64,000 nt of DNA from Circinella umbellata. Its lineage: Eukaryota; Mucoromycota; Mucoromycetes; Mucorales; Lichtheimiaceae. Each line of letters opens with the position of its first letter. The first letter of the stretch is position 1. Under the pieces are notes generated by a model. That model saw only the letters and a list, made by a program, of their open reading frames with translations. It made no database searches and was not told the DNA's origin. A program made the position numbers and the translations under genes. This document shows positions 1-13,353 of the stretch, piece after piece. The DNA lies in assembly GCA_025093555.1 (NCBI GenBank), contig JAIWNF010000020.1:620001-684000 (forward strand), in the 5' to 3' direction.

Positions 1-1049
1 GGTTTATTGGTAAATGTATGACATGTATAAAAATTGGGTCTCGCCCAACGAAAAAAATCATTCATAAAAACCTTATCAAGTAGGAGAAAAGGGGCGGGGC
101 CAGGGAATATCTCAATGTTCCAGGTCAATCCTTTATTGGTTTTTTTTTATAATAGTAAAAAAAAAAAACGACCCAGCTCTTTTCTTTAATTCTTTTATTT
201 TATTGCGGAGCATAATTAGAAACAAAAAAAGGTACGATCCTCATTTTTATGTTTCTGTTTGATATATTTGTAACAACGAAATCATATGCGTCGATCCAGA
301 TAATCATTTAGGGCAATAAAGAAATTTAGAAAAAAGAGGACAATATTAAGTTGTGGAAATAGTATAAAAAAAGATAAAAAAAAAAATAAGCGCTTAAGGC
401 TTGGTATTGACAACCCGTTTTTATATAAGGGCTTAGTTAGATCTAGATCACACTATCAAATAAGTGGCTTTCAATAATAAAATAAATAACTTTAAAGAAT
501 ATAGAAAGAGAACTTAAAGCAACTGTATATATTAGGAATGGTAACACACACAGAAAGTGGAGTATGAAGCGGGGCGTAGAATCAGCACAGTCTGGGTACA
601 CTAAAGAGGAAACCTCATTTGTCGTACGCAAATGAACATGTATTTGTGCATGAGTGCTGTCAGGTTTTGTTTAATGTGGTTTGTGTGTGATAATAGTAAT
701 ACAGTAATAGTTACGTGGCTATTTATATATATCGAGCCTTTCCCTCTTTCTCTCTTCTCTCTTTGTTTTTTCTTTCTTTCCCTCCCACATATTTCCATAA
801 ATCTTTTTTATATTTGGTAGTCCCTCGTGGCGTCCCCCCACCGTAATCCTTTATAATATCTTTTTTTTTTACCTATTTCTCTCTCCCCCCTCGTTCACTT
901 TCCTTTTCTTTTTATATTCTTTCTCTTTTTATATTCTTTTTCTTTTTTCTTTTTGAAAAAAAATCAATTTCTTTGTTTTTTTTACATCCTTTCCTTTTTA
1001 TATAATACTTCAACTTCTTTTCTCTTCATAATATATATATTAAATAATA
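1..1049. promoter_or_regulatory. 5' flank and likely leader of the chitin synthase gene
   Basis: No supportable gene. The first 600 bases are AT-rich with several A and T runs. From about 740 to 1040 the plus strand becomes almost pure pyrimidine (TTTCTCTC-type runs), which ends just before the chitin synthase ATG at 1050. Such CT-rich tracts commonly precede highly expressed fungal genes and probably form the promoter-proximal and 5' leader region. This role is inferred from position and composition only; short open frames on either strand here have low-complexity translations. Confidence 0.45.
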
Positions 1050-4000
1050 ATGCCACCAGGAGTGCATTATGAGGCGGCCAGTGGAGGCCCCCGAGGTCCA
1101 CCAGGTGGAGGAGGAGATTTCGCGTACGGTAACTCGACTACAAACAACTACAACACTGCAGCAGGAGGAAATGTATCATTAGGTCGAAAACAGACAACGT
1201 TAGGCCGTGCACCCACTCGACGTATGGTACCAGGTGCAAATGGTATTGCCAACGCCGGACAAAACATTCAACGTGGTCGCACTTTGATCCGTCCCGAACG
1301 ATATCAGGAACCACCACCTTTATTAACTGGTAAAAGTGAAAAGACTCGAAGTGCTTTTGATCCTTGGGTTATACTTTCGAGGATTGTTACTTTTTGGGCT
1401 TTGCCTAGTATGCTGAAAGCATTTTCAATGCCTGATAAGAGTATGCAACAAGCTTGGCGTGAAAAGATTACTTTATGTTTTCTTATTGCTTGTATGGGCG
1501 GTATTGTTGGTTTCATTACAGTAGGTCTCGCTACAGTTTTGTGTCCTCCAGATTCATCAAATAATTCCGCAAACTTCGCAGCTTATAACGATACCCTTCT
1601 AAGTGGTAAGGAAAAAGAGAGAAGGGGATGGAAAGGGGAAGGAGAATGATACAATGCGATTTTATTAATTGCTCTTTATTGTTATTTTTAAATCATGTTA
1701 TTTATAGCTAGTTTACTTGGTGTCAATGGTTGGGCTTTTAATGTATCTAGGGCTGAAGTAGCTGGTGGTGCTAACTTCTACGAATACACTGATGTACCTG
1801 GTACTGATATCACTGACTTTTTCCAACACGGCGCAACTATACCATCATGTCAAGATACCGGTAATCCAGCTGCCAATGCATTCACTGCTGTCACCTTTAA
1901 TCCATGCTCTGCTCCGGGAGGTAACGGTTGTTCATTAGGTGCAATGGACTCAAGCACTTATCAGCAATTCAACATCGACAACACAACACGACGAGTCGGT
2001 TACGATTGGAATGCTTTGGCTAGCCCTAATCTGACAGATTATCTTGTATTGGATGGTAATGTTCTCAACATGGGACCTTATATCAAAGCTAATCCATCAC
2101 CATTAGCTGGTGATCGACTTGATGAAGTCATCCGACTTGTTTTGAATCAATCATTTGCTGAAGGTGGTCGTGATGCGACAAAATTATTTTATCACCGAAG
2201 TGAATATGAGGCCACTATTGACTGTCTTACTGAAAAATACCGTGCCGGTTTCATTGATAAACAAACACCTGGTTGTTTTGCTTCCCAACTTGTCCTTTTC
2301 TTTGCTCTCGGCTGTGTCCTTTCGATTGTACTTGCTCGATTCGGTATGGCGCTGATCTTTGCTTGGTTCATTTCCCGCAAACTTTCCAAGTCTCCGCCAC
2401 CTTTACCTAGTTCGGCAGCCGTAGTTCACCCCAACAACACTATGGAAATGTCAAGTATCAAGAGCTCACCCAGTGCTATTGGAGGTCCAATTGCAGGTGC
2501 CGTCCGTAAAAATATTGAGATCGGTAACGATTTATTCACTACCGTATTGATTACTTGTTATTCTGAAAATACCGAAGGTATTCGTGCTACAGTCGAATCG
2601 TTGTCTGCTACTGATTATCCCGACGATCGTAAACTCTTGTTTTTGATTGCCGATGGTATTATTACAGGTCATGGTGAAACCATGACAACGCCTGATATGT
2701 GTTTGAGCTTAATGACGTTTGATGATGAATCCATGAAGAACCCAGAACCAAAATCTTATATTGCCGTTGCAAATGGTGCAAAGATGCACAATATGGCTAA
2801 AGTTTACGCTGGTTATTATGGTAACATACTGTTCTTATAATTTTATTTTATTAATTATTTATTTCATTAGTTAAACTTTATTCCCAAAAAAATATTAACC
2901 CGCGCTTACTCTGTTCCCGACATTTTTCTTATAATAGTATGTAAGGGTCACAAGGTACCTACGATTCTTGTTGTCAAATGTGGCGCACCCGAAGAACAAG
3001 GTAAACCCAAGGCCGGTAACCGTGGTAAACGTGACTCCCAACTTATTTTGATGAACTTCTTCAGCCGTGTTACATATAACGACCGTATGACTCCTCTCGA
3101 CTATGAATTATTCCAGAAAATTACGTATTTAATGGGTGCAACCCCAGATTATTTCGAGTTATGTTTGATGGTAAATATTCTTTAGCATATAATTTTTCAC
3201 TTTTTTTTGGTACCTGAATTTTTTTTTGTACTGACATAACTTTAAATTGGTCTGTTTTTAGGTGGATGCTGATACAAAGGTTTATGAAAGTTCATTACGG
3301 TTGCTGGTCAACTGTATGGTCAATGATAACTTGATTATGGGTCTCTGTGGTGAAACTAAGATTGCAAACAAACGTGATTCCTGGGTTACTGCTATTCAAG
3401 TTTATGAATATTTCATCTCCCATCATTTAGCTAAAGGTTTTGAAGCTGTCTTTGGTGGTGTTACCTGTTTACCCGGTTGTTTCTGTATGTATCGATTAAA
3501 GGCACGAAAGGGTGATGGTGATTGGGTCCCTATTATTACCAAGCCAGAAATTGTTACCGAATATTCTTCCAATGTCATTGAAACTTTGCATCAAAAGAAT
3601 CTGTTGCTCCTTGGTGAAGATCGTTTCCTCACTACACTTATGCTTCGTAACTTCCCTTATCGTAAGATGGTGTTCACTCCCCAAGCCGTAAGTAGAATTT
3701 TTTATATATAGTAATGAATCGAGGAGGCAGAATGAGAAGAAGGGATTGGGATAAATATGAGAAGGAACGTTTCTATCACATATGGAAAGCTAATAATGGT
3801 TATGTGAATGTTGTTAATATGTAGATTTGTAAAACAATTGTACCTGATGAATTCAAAGTCTTGCTTTCACAGCGTCGTCGTTGGATTAACTCTACCATTC
3901 ACAACTTGTTCGAATTGGTCTTGGTCCGAAATCTTTGTGGTACCTTCTGTTTCTCTATGCAGTTTGTCGTATTGATGGATCTTATCGGTACTTTGACTCT

Positions 4001-4718
4001 CCCTATTGCCATTTGTTTGACCATCGTCTTGATTGTTAATATTGCTAGTACACAAATCACCAGTTTCCAAACTGCTGTTCCTCTTGTTCTACTGATTATT
4101 GTGCTATTCTCTCCTGCCGTTTTAATTTTATTGACTACTCACAAATGGGTTTACTTGGGATGGATGATGGTATACTTATGTGCGCTTCCCATTTGGAATT
4201 TTGTCTTGCCTGTCTATTCCTTCTGGCATTTCGATGACTTTTCTTGGGGTGAAACTCGTAAGGTTGAAGGTGAAAGTAAAGGTGACGATCATGCCAACAA
4301 GGATGGTGTCTTTGATCCATCCAGTGTACCTTTGAAACGATGGGAAGATTATGAACGTAAACGTGTCCGTGCTCATAAACGTAAGGAACGTAAGGAACGT
4401 CAATTGCGTGAAATGGGCCCTGTTCATTTTATGCATTCGGTTGTTCCACCTGATGAAGATGAAAGTAAGCGTGGATTGTTGGCCGACCCTGGATTTGATG
4501 ATGATGCTTATAGTAGTCGATCTGATATATCTGGTCAAGATGTTCATTATTTTGACCCCTCCAAGGAAGCTCCTGCTAGAGCCGGTACTGGTGGTTATTA
4601 CCCTAGTTTCCGACCTGATCAAGGTGGTGGTACACCACCGCCTCAACCTCCTTCTTCATCACCTGGCCAGTATGTTGGTGCAAGACCTCCACCTGGAGGA
4701 GGAAACCATGGCTTCTAA
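1050..4718 (+). CDS. Chitin synthase, class IV-like (Chs3 type)
   Basis: Membrane enzyme that polymerises GlcNAc from UDP-GlcNAc into chitin at the plasma membrane. Exons 1050-1605, 1708-2820, 2938-3170, 3262-3687 and 3825-4718 join in frame to 1073 residues, a normal class IV length. The glycine/proline-rich N-terminus precedes two membrane segments (near 1480 and 1700-1740). The catalytic part includes the block reading [15 protein letters not shown], then [15 protein letters not shown] (exon 3), VDADTKV (exon 4), GEDRFLT near 3615, and the family signature QRRRW at 3867. Three or more membrane spans follow (about 3950-4240), then a charged and Pro/Gly-rich cytosolic tail. There is no myosin motor domain, which excludes class V/VII; the absence of a class I-III core and the long N-terminal region favour class IV. 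The start is the first ATG after a pyrimidine-rich leader. Confidence 0.95.
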
Positions 4719-5798
4719 ATTCAATAACTATCCAAAAAATATAACGTACATAACTCTCTTCTCCCTTTCGCATATTTCCTTTTTTTTTCTTTTTTAACGT
4801 TATCACAACAACAAAATCATAATCGTTCTATCTCACATTTATACAAACATATACTCACACCACTACAACGAAAAAAAAAGAGGATAGAAAAGTTTATTTT
4901 TATAAGCTCCTCGGCGCACTTTTATTCTCTCTTATTCCTTACTGCACAACTTTTATCCACATTTTTTTTTTAAAAAAAATTCTGTTGTATTTTCTCTTTT
5001 TCTTTTGTATGCTATTTTGTGTGAAGAAGAGATATAAAAAAAGAATCATACTTGTAATATTGTTTTCCCTTCACTTCATTCATCCTTCTTTTAATCTCCT
5101 TTTTTTTATTCTTTTTCTTATTTACCACATCTTTTCAAACGAAACAAGCAATAAAAATAAACGTTACATTTTTTAGCCTGCACACACAAAAATTGGAATA
5201 TATCCTATATCTTTTAGATGGAAAAATAAGATTATAACTCTCTAGACAAAAGATCGCTTTTTGTGTTGTAGTATATGAATTGGAATATATGCAGAAAAGG
5301 AAGAAATAGAATATGGTAATTGAGAGCTCTTAAGCAGTAGGGGAGAACAAGATTCGAATGGGCTGGTGTTACTTCAAAGTCTCTTAACACTGATAACAAA
5401 GTTCAAGTATCCTAAAGGACCCATAAATCAATATTACTGTAGTCATGATAACATTGATCGAGAGTTGAAGCAGACGAGTTCAGAAACTAGGGAGGTCTTT
5501 TTTTTTCAAACCATAAACAGAAGCACCAAGGAAGCATTGGCTTTGACCTATGTGCACGTTTTTTCATTGTTTCTAACTACTTTGATTCAAGAATTTTTTT
5601 TCGGTTTTGAGACCACCAATAATGAAGCGAGAGAACAAGTGCATATATGTGTATGTGTTCGTGACATATCTTAAATACGTTTTGGTCGTTTTTAGCCTAC
5701 GAATTAAAGACTTGTAAGAAAGAAATAGTTGTGGAGAGGAAAAAGAAAATTAAAAGCACTTGTACCTCCACTTTTTTTTTAATTCTCTTCCAGTACCA
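4719..5798. other. Intergenic region between chitin synthase and SMP3
   Basis: AT-rich DNA with T-runs at 4770-5170, probably the 3' region of the chitin synthase gene and the promoter of the following gene. A 102-codon open frame at 5366-5674 has no recognisable domain and no splice continuation. I see no RNA gene or repeat. Confidence 0.4.
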
Positions 5799-6850
5799 AT
5801 GCTGAATCGCCAAACTGTATTCTATACAGTATTATTATGGTTTCGATGGTCTCTTTCAACTTCACCAGGTTATATTCATCCTGATGAATATTTTCAATCA
5901 CCTGAAATAGCAGCAGGTTATATTTATGATATTAAATCGTTCACTCCATGGGAATATCAGCCTGAACATGCAGCGCGATCAGTACTAGTTCCGTATGTGT
6001 AGTCAATCTTCACCATTATGCCTGAAAAGTAACAGGGATGCTTAATTAATCAAAAATGAATTTTAAACGGATGTGAAAATAATACATTATAGTTTCTTAA
6101 CAACCGGTTTGCCATTATGGATCTTGCGCTATCTTGGAGAACAAACAGAAGGAGTAATACAGAATGGTAATCCTTCCTAGCCTTTTGACAGATATCTTTC
6201 GATCCAAAAAATAATAGTAGTTAAATTACAACCCTATACTTAAAATAGTACCACGCGCAATTGATATGTATTTCATTGAACGGTCAGCAAGTTTTATGTA
6301 CTCTTTACTTATTGGTAATGGTTTATTGTATATTGATTAAATGGCATAACTTTCTGATATTACATATTATTCATGCAATTCATCCTCCCCTAATCTAGAT
6401 TATACTGTTTATCGAATGTGCCGACAAATGGGAAAAGATCCAGTATTACCTATTTTATTAATTTCTACAAGTCAAGTCATGCTCGTTTATTATATGCGGC
6501 CCTTTTCCAACACTATTGAATCCATTTTATTATCTGTATCCTTATTCGTTTATACAACAATGTTACAAAAGGTATAGAAAAATTCTTGAATAGATAAATC
6601 AGATTTACACATACTTGGATCTCCTTGTAATATGAATATTACTAAAAATAACAACAACAGATTACATCCATTCGATCATTTGCATTAGGGTGTCTTTTAA
6701 GCCTTGGAGTTTTTACTCGTATAACATTTATTTTGTATGGATTTCCTGTTGGTATTGGTTATCTCGTGAACGCATACAAGAAAAGGTATAAAAAGGGAAA
6801 ATGATGTTGAGAAAGAGAGAATGGAAAGAAAAATGAAGAAATTCATGCTT

Positions 6851-6889
<39 letters not shown>

Positions 6890-8717
6890 ATCAGCAGGCG
6901 TCATCTTATTAGCACAATACTTCCATTTCTGCTTGGAGGATCAATTGTGGCTGTAGCTTGTGTCTTTGTCGATTCGTTATTTTATAAATCACTCCAAGTG
7001 TCTTTTGCTGGACGTACAGTTGACAGTTTCATAGATGTGCTGAGCATGGTCAGTGATCCTACAAAATGGGCACAGATACACATATCGGTAAAACAAAGCT
7101 CCTCTATATACACATATATGATTATTCTTATTCGGATAAATGTTGATCACATTGTTGTTCTAATACATCTAGGGAAATGTCGTGTTGACTCCTTTAAATA
7201 ACATTCTATATAATGCTAAAGTCGAAAACCTCAAAGAACATGGATTACACCCACGTTATTTACATTTTCTCGTCAACTTCCCGCTATTATATGGGCCTTT
7301 AAGTACCGGTACATTAGTCTCATTGCTATGGAGACCAAGGCTAAATACATCTCTTTACTATGGTAACTCAACTACTACAGCTTTTACTGCTCTTGTTTTA
7401 TGGAAATTCGAAACGTAATGTATTTTAACCCTGAAAGTGCATGCATATTAGTTCTTGTGAGTGTGGTTGCAATGGCTATGGCCGGATTATCCATTATGCC
7501 TCATCAAGAAGCCCGGTTTTTAACACCTATGTTAGTTCCACTTGTAATGATATATACATGGAATCGAGCAAAGTTTAATCGTATGTTTATGGTAAGAAAA
7601 AAACGATCAATTGGATAGAGAGAGAAAGAAGAAAATGAAAATTAAAAATTAAAAATTTTCATGGTTTATTATTTATTTATTATTTCTCCTTGGTTTTTTT
7701 TAACGTTTTAGTTTCTATGGATTGCTTTCAATGCTATTACGACAATTATTTTTGCTGGACTGCATCAAGTAATTTATTTTTACAAAATTGGGGAAACACT
7801 TATTATTGTTATATATCTGAAAAATTTATACAAATATAATTATTATTTTTTAGGGGGGGTTAGTTCCTGCCATGATATTCTTACAACAGCAATCACTTGG
7901 TATGGAAGGTTGTCATGTGTTGGATAGCAGTTTGCTTGGCTGCAATTTCGGTGAAGTTGGTATGGTGTTTTAATTTACACTTTTCCTGTATCTTATGATC
8001 ATTACCCTATTATATACAGTTTGAAAAAACTAAAATAGCCATATTTTTCTTTTCCTTGTTATAGAAAACTCATCAACAAGTAACTACGATGTGACCACAT
8101 ATCTCTTATTTTACAAGACGTATATGCCACCGCGACATTTTCTAGGTTATCCAAACTCTTGGGAAAGTATGTTGTGATTTTCTATTTATAAAAGGCCACT
8201 TTTTGTAAAATACACCCAGGGCTAAAGTCTTTATTATTTGCAGATAATCCGGATAAACCAAATATCAACATACAAGATTTTGGTGGGCAGTTTGAACCAT
8301 TTTATGAAGCATTACAAAAAAGATCGGGTATTCCATTCACTTCCCACAGTCCATATATGAATTTTGCTTTATCAAAGGATAAAGCAGATGAAGATTTTGA
8401 ACGGTACGATTTTGCCCTCATGTGTATATATGTTTGAGAAAGGGAAAGAAGGATGGCTGATATTGAAGAGCAAAAAAAAAAGAATTAAGATGTCATCTAA
8501 ACATTTATTTTATGGACGTAGAACACTTATCGTTGCTCCAAGTATGGCACTACTACCGAAACTTGAAAATGGTCGTTATCTTTTACTTTCAAGCTTCACG
8601 CCCCATGTGAACTTCGATGACATTCAATTATTGATTGATTTAATATTGCAAGGAAAATTTTCAAGAGCACTAATAAGTCTCAATGTTTACATGGTCCTGA
8701 CTGACGAAAATTATTAA
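5799..8717 (+). CDS. SMP3: GPI mannosyltransferase 4 (SMP3/PIG-Z family)
   Basis: ER membrane enzyme of glycosyltransferase family 22 that adds the fourth mannose to GPI anchors, using dolichol-phosphate mannose. Thirteen exons (5799-5992, 6093-6166, 6249-6314, 6399-6571, 6661-6785, 6898-7087, 7173-7362, 7452-7591, 7712-7768, 7854-7959, 8065-8166, 8244-8403, 8483-8717) close to 603 residues. Diagnostic motifs are [10 protein letters not shown] near the N-terminus, the loop [39 protein letters not shown] and LHQGGLVP, set among many hydrophobic helices, as in SMP3/PIG-B enzymes. The start is the ATG giving MLNRQ; an upstream in-frame TTG is ignored. The apparent frame break near 7400 is removed by a GT-AG intron at 7363-7451. 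One intron holds a CA/TA microsatellite (6852-6888). It feeds the anchor pathway used by surface proteins such as the neighbouring chitin deacetylase. Confidence 0.93.
6852..6888. repeat. CA/TA microsatellite inside an SMP3 intron
   Basis: A run of about ten CA units followed by about seven TA units lies in the 6786-6897 intron, a few bases before the acceptor. It is a compound dinucleotide repeat and likely polymorphic. Confidence 0.9.
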
Positions 8718-9024
8718 AAACATTAGTATAATTTTTGCACTCAGACGAAATAGTAATAATAATAGATTAGAGTAGAATTAATGATAATAATAAGGATAAT
8801 GTTTATTTATTATATATATATGAGAGAGAGAAAAAAAATAAATGATTTAACCCAATTACATATGTTTCTACTCCCCAGTTTGATTTGCAAATCCAACTGG
8901 AATTGAAAACAAACAAACTAATACATAATAATAAATTGACAGATTTGATGTCCATTATAAATTATATACTTTTTTTTTATTTTATTCTGCTATTTTTTTA
9001 TGCTTTTTCTTTTCGTCTAATATA
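8718..9024. promoter_or_regulatory. Short intergenic region before the chitin deacetylase
   Basis: About 300 bp of AT-rich DNA with a TA run near 8810 and T/C-rich stretches just before the next ATG. It must hold the 3' end of SMP3 and the promoter of the deacetylase. No distinct motif can be supported. Confidence 0.35.
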
Positions 9025-10645
9025 ATGTATTTAACTATATCTTTATCATCTACTATACTATTTACTCTTACAGCTGTAGCTACTAGCGCTACCAATGATG
9101 AGCAAGTACAGCAGCAACCAAGTGATAGCTCACAAACATCACCTTATTTAGCCGTTTCTTCACCTGCATGGCTTGCCGACATCAAAACACCCTTTGAGGA
9201 TGCTCGCTCTTTAATACTGAGTGAAGAAGATATTATGGTACGACCTTTGGAGAAAGTGAAAAATTTACAGCTTACCAATTTTCCACCCCCCATGAGAGCT
9301 CCTCCAGTAGATGATCCAGAAGTTCAAGCTGTGGTTAAGCAATTGGATTGGTCTCAAGTACCCGATGCCCCAGTTCGAACGGCAACACCTGATGGCGAAT
9401 TGAATGTAGAATCTTATAATTCAGAAGAAGATCCACACTGTTGGTGGTCAAGCACATTATGCAAAACTCCCAGAGTAAATTATATTCCTGAAGATATCAG
9501 TTATTGTCCCCATGCAGGTGATTGGGGCCTTAATTATGATGATGGACCTTATCGTGTTTGGAGTGATGATGAGAATGAAAAGGAATATGAAGAACCAAGG
9601 TTGTATAATTTTTTGATTGAGCAAGGGAAACTCAAGGCTACATTATTTTGTAAGTTTAAATCTATATACTTTATACAACAAGAAAGAAAAACGACGATGA
9701 TGATACGGGAGTAATTTGTTTGTTTCTTCGGTTGCTAAACACAACAATCATTATTTACAGATATTGGTTCCAATGTAATGACATTCCCAGAAGCAGCTCA
9801 GCGTGCATTCAGTGATGGTCATACCATTTGCTCACATACATGGTCACATCCATACATGACAACGCTTACAAATGAACAAATTGTATCTGAACTTTACTGG
9901 ACACAAAAGGCAATTAAAGAAGCTGTTGGTATTACACCCAAATGCTGGCGCCCACCCTTCGGAGATATCGATGATCGTGTACGAGCCATCGCCTGGCAGA
10001 TGGGTATGCGTTCGATCCTTTGGGATCGAGATTCCAATGATTGGGCCTTGGTATGGAAAATTATATTTTTAGATAATAAAAAAAAAAGAGGAAGAGAGTT
10101 ATATTTAAATAGATTTATTCATTTTGTACATATATTTACAGGCGGCTCAAAGCATCAGTGCAAACACTGTTAATGGATACTTCAAAGAATGGGTTGAATT
10201 GAGGGCAGCAGATCAAGATAATGAACATGGTCATATTCCACTCCAACATGAATCAAGCAATCATACCATCATGCTAACAGAGAAATGGTTACCAAACATT
10301 CAAAAACAGTTCAATATAGTACCAATCCACGAATGTATTGGCGACTCGAGTCCATATTGGGAAGACGGTCCTTGGGAATATAAATCCGCTAATAAACTTA
10401 TTGACGAACCTAATCAAGAACAACAACGAGAAGAAGAGGACGATGAAATTGAATCTTCAAATTCTGATAGCGATTCATCACCAAATAGTAGAATCGCTAT
10501 AGGTTCCAATAATAACAAAACATTATCAAAAGAGCACCAAAATATTCCCAGTACACCATCATCTGGTGTATCGCTAATCCATTCCACTTTCATAGACTTT
10601 ACTCTTTTATTTTCTATTACATTTGCTTTTATTTTTATTAATTAG
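9025..10645 (+). CDS. Chitin deacetylase, secreted and probably GPI-anchored
   Basis: Carbohydrate esterase family 4 enzyme that removes acetyl groups from chitin to give chitosan, a main wall polymer in Mucorales. Exons 9025-9649, 9761-10050 and 10142-10645 close to 472 residues. The N-terminus is a signal peptide (about residues 1-20). NodB-domain motifs are all visible: NYDDGP (catalytic and metal-binding aspartates at about 172-173), SHTWSHPYM (metal-binding histidines), RPPFGDIDDRVR, the DRDSNDW loop, and LQHE near 10240. A Ser/Asn-rich stretch follows the domain, and the C-terminus is a hydrophobic tail ending FIN preceded by small residues, as expected for GPI anchor addition. Family membership is clear; the natural substrate form is inferred from the family. 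Confidence 0.94.
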
Positions 10646-12343
10646 ATACTGTTATTAATTATTAGTTGATAGAATAATAATCTGTGACGGTTGTATTTGT
10701 TCGTAATTATATCTATAATTACACTGAACTTATTTTTTATAAAGCTTACAGATTTAATTTAACGGGGACGCCTAACATATATATTATTGTAATGGTATGA
10801 TAAATACTCACAGTAACTAGCTATTTATTTAAACAAAGCAAAGCAAAAAAAGCAGAAATAGTTATAATAGCATGAAATGAAAGAAATAGAAAATAAACTG
10901 AGACGAAGTGTTATCTTAGTTATAACTGTGTTGATTATAATAAATCGGTTTAAGATAAGATATCCACGCCTAAATAACAACCATAGTTCAAATACAGTAT
11001 ATACCTAAAGAATATATTTGGAAGTGGGCATATCTCGATAAGTAGTGGATAACAATAATAAAATTTTTGTTTCCTCCTTTTCTAAAGTCGCCACATATGA
11101 GAAATAAGCTTATATTTAGGAATGATTAATCATCCACGTTTAATCTTTTTTCTTTTCACGTTCGTTTGTATGCTTACAGTTGAACAAGTCCTTTACAAGA
11201 TATAGAGCGTCAATAATTTAATACGGGCTCTTTCAGAAAAAAGTTTGACACAAGATTGTTCAATACTGTACATTACAGCAAAGCTTTAAAATTTTAGTAA
11301 CCATGGGGCAATTTGAAGAAGTTGTCAAGGCATCTCTGGGTGAGACTACTTGACAACATTTACAAATAATAAAGTGATCGCAAACTTGCTTTGAATAATT
11401 ATCAAGCAGCTGACTAGTCATGATAGTACAACAGCAACACATCTGTAGAACAATATAACAAGACTTTTTTTCGTATTGCATCTTTCATCAGAAATATCAT
11501 TCATTCAATTTAACGCTCTTGGCATTCAATTAAGCTTTTCTTGTATTGATAGCTGTAAATTTTGGAAATAGCTCATTTTATCGTCGCCTTATATTTTCTT
11601 TTGTATTAAATTCCTGTAATAAGTAATCAAACTATTTAGGATAGCGTATACAAAACTTGGATTATATATAATAAATTCAAAACCATGCGTAGAAAGTGAC
11701 AACATTGATGATCGAGATTTTTAAATAGTAAAAGTAATTCATGTAGATAGAGTTCGTTACTAATAGGGATTGGAACATTAAGAAAAGAAATGGCCTTTGA
11801 AGATAGCTGAAATTCTCTAAACAGACGACGAAATCCTCCTGTCGTAAAAAAGTGAAAAACGGCGAGTTACATTGGATTAAAATAATCTGGTTACCTTTAA
11901 GAAATAATTCCACACTAACGCGGCAAAAACTGTATCTACCCCTACATATATAATAGCTTGAAATATCACAAATAACATTTTATATAATAACTTGTTTTGT
12001 ATTGCAAAAACTTTTCCATTTTTTTATAACTAACATATAGCATAATTTACAACTTCTATTTAAACGTTGGAATACATGTATTTATTCGTTATTTTTGGCT
12101 TATTCCTATGGATTGTTCTTTTTGAAACTTGATTTCTTACTATTGGCTGCTGCTGCTGCTGAGATGTCTGTTTGTGAAATGGAAACTTCGGCTGTATGCA
12201 GCAATTTAGATAATTACAACATTTAGGTCACACAGGGATATCCAAGACTCGCCTTTTTTCTTTCTTTCTTTCTTTTTTTTTTTTTACAAGCAAGAAAACG
12301 ATATACATAAACATAAAAAGAAGCGTTTTACCACAACGAACAC
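10646..12343. other. Intergenic region upstream of the Rab7 gene
   Basis: About 1.7 kb of AT-rich DNA without a supportable gene. Minus-strand open frames at 11260-11481 and 11677-11913 show no domain and no coding bias I can see. A CTG run at 12148-12159 and a pyrimidine/T tract at 12255-12286 lie just before the Rab7 start, the latter resembling other leaders in this window. Confidence 0.4.
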
Positions 12344-13353
12344 ATGCATAAAGACATACTAAAAGTTGTCATTATCGGTGACGGTGGTTGTGGAAAGGCA
12401 GGTATTATTTTATTATCGACACGTACTCTTTTATATCATGGTAAAAATGAAATCGATTCTAACAACAATAAAAGACTAGTTTACGAAATCAGGTGAGAGA
12501 ACGAAAAAACAATAACGAATTCAATTAGTATATGGAAATAGAAACTTATTTACGATTTTATATATATTTTAATAATAATTGTGGGCCGAAAGTTCATCCA
12601 CAAACGATTTACAAATGCCTATAAAGCAACGATCGGTACGTTATATATAAATGAGAGCGTGTCTGTGTCAGATAAGCGTTTTATTAATCAAGAAAACGAA
12701 AACTAATGGACAAACGGAAAATATCATTCTTCTCATTATTATTAGGAGCTGATTTTATCACTAAAGAAGTTCGAATGGACGATGGTAAAAAGGTCATGTT
12801 ACAAATATGGGATACAGCAGGACAAGAGCGATTCCAATCACTTGGCGTAGCTTATTATCGTGGTGCGGATGCTTGTATACTTGTATATGATGTGAATAAC
12901 TTTTTATCATTTCAACACTTAGGTAACAAAGATCAAAATTGATAAGAAAGTGTGTGAGGATATGTGATAAGACAGAGAGTTGGATAGTAACATAATATAA
13001 TTTATTAATTAGAACGTTGGCGAGAAGATTTCTTGAAACAATCATCACTCCCTATTGAAGAAGCACAACATTTTCCAATGCTTGTTATCGGTAACAAAAT
13101 TGATATTGATGATCGAGTTGTATCTCGAAGACAAGCTCGTGCATGGGCAGAACAGCGATCGAGCGATCGGATGAAAATCCCTTGTTTTGAAACAAGTGCC
13201 AAGGATGGAACTAATGTTGAGGACGCTTTTACCCACATCACCAAAATTGTCAAAGTTCCACAACTTGAATTGGATTTGAATGGAAGTAGTGGTGACACTG
13301 TGACGCTATCCTCTGATACAAGATCAACAAAACATACCCGACGATGCTGTTAA
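12344..13353 (+). CDS. YPT7: Rab7/Ypt7-type small GTPase
   Basis: Small GTPase of late endosome and vacuole traffic, which recruits tethers such as HOPS in its GTP form. Exons 12344-12397, 12475-12492, 12593-12635, 12746-12922 and 13013-13353 close to 210 residues. Visible motifs: P-loop GDGGCGKT (residues 12-19), switch I region with YKATIGADF, WDTAGQE (switch II), GNKID, ETSAKDG, and a C-terminal CC for geranylgeranylation. The stretch [20 protein letters not shown] and the long insert before GNKID match Rab7 rather than other Rabs. Two oddities: the first intron begins GC rather than GT and cuts between Lys18 and Thr19 of the P-loop, and exon 2 is only 18 bases long. Cys16 replaces the usual Val of the Rab7 P-loop. 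Confidence 0.93.
12398..12474 (+). other. GC-AG intron in the Rab7 P-loop
   Basis: The exon sequence must resume with Thr-Ser-Leu to finish the P-loop. Only the junction AAG|GCAGGT at 12397/12398 with acceptor AAAAG at 12474 restores it, so the intron starts GC. A GT donor four bases downstream would change the frame and destroy GKT/S. Confidence 0.75.

Noticed and set aside
4176..4797. Long opposite- and alternate-frame reading frames over the chitin synthase tail
   Set aside because: They are shadows of the real exon, which contains the family motifs.
5366..5674. 102-codon plus-strand gene
   Set aside because: No recognisable motif and the frame ends without a splice site; probably chance in the intergenic region.
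7363..7451. Frameshift mutation in SMP3
   Set aside because: A GT-AG intron with a branch-like TTTTAAC restores frame and joins two conserved membrane segments, so the gene is intact.
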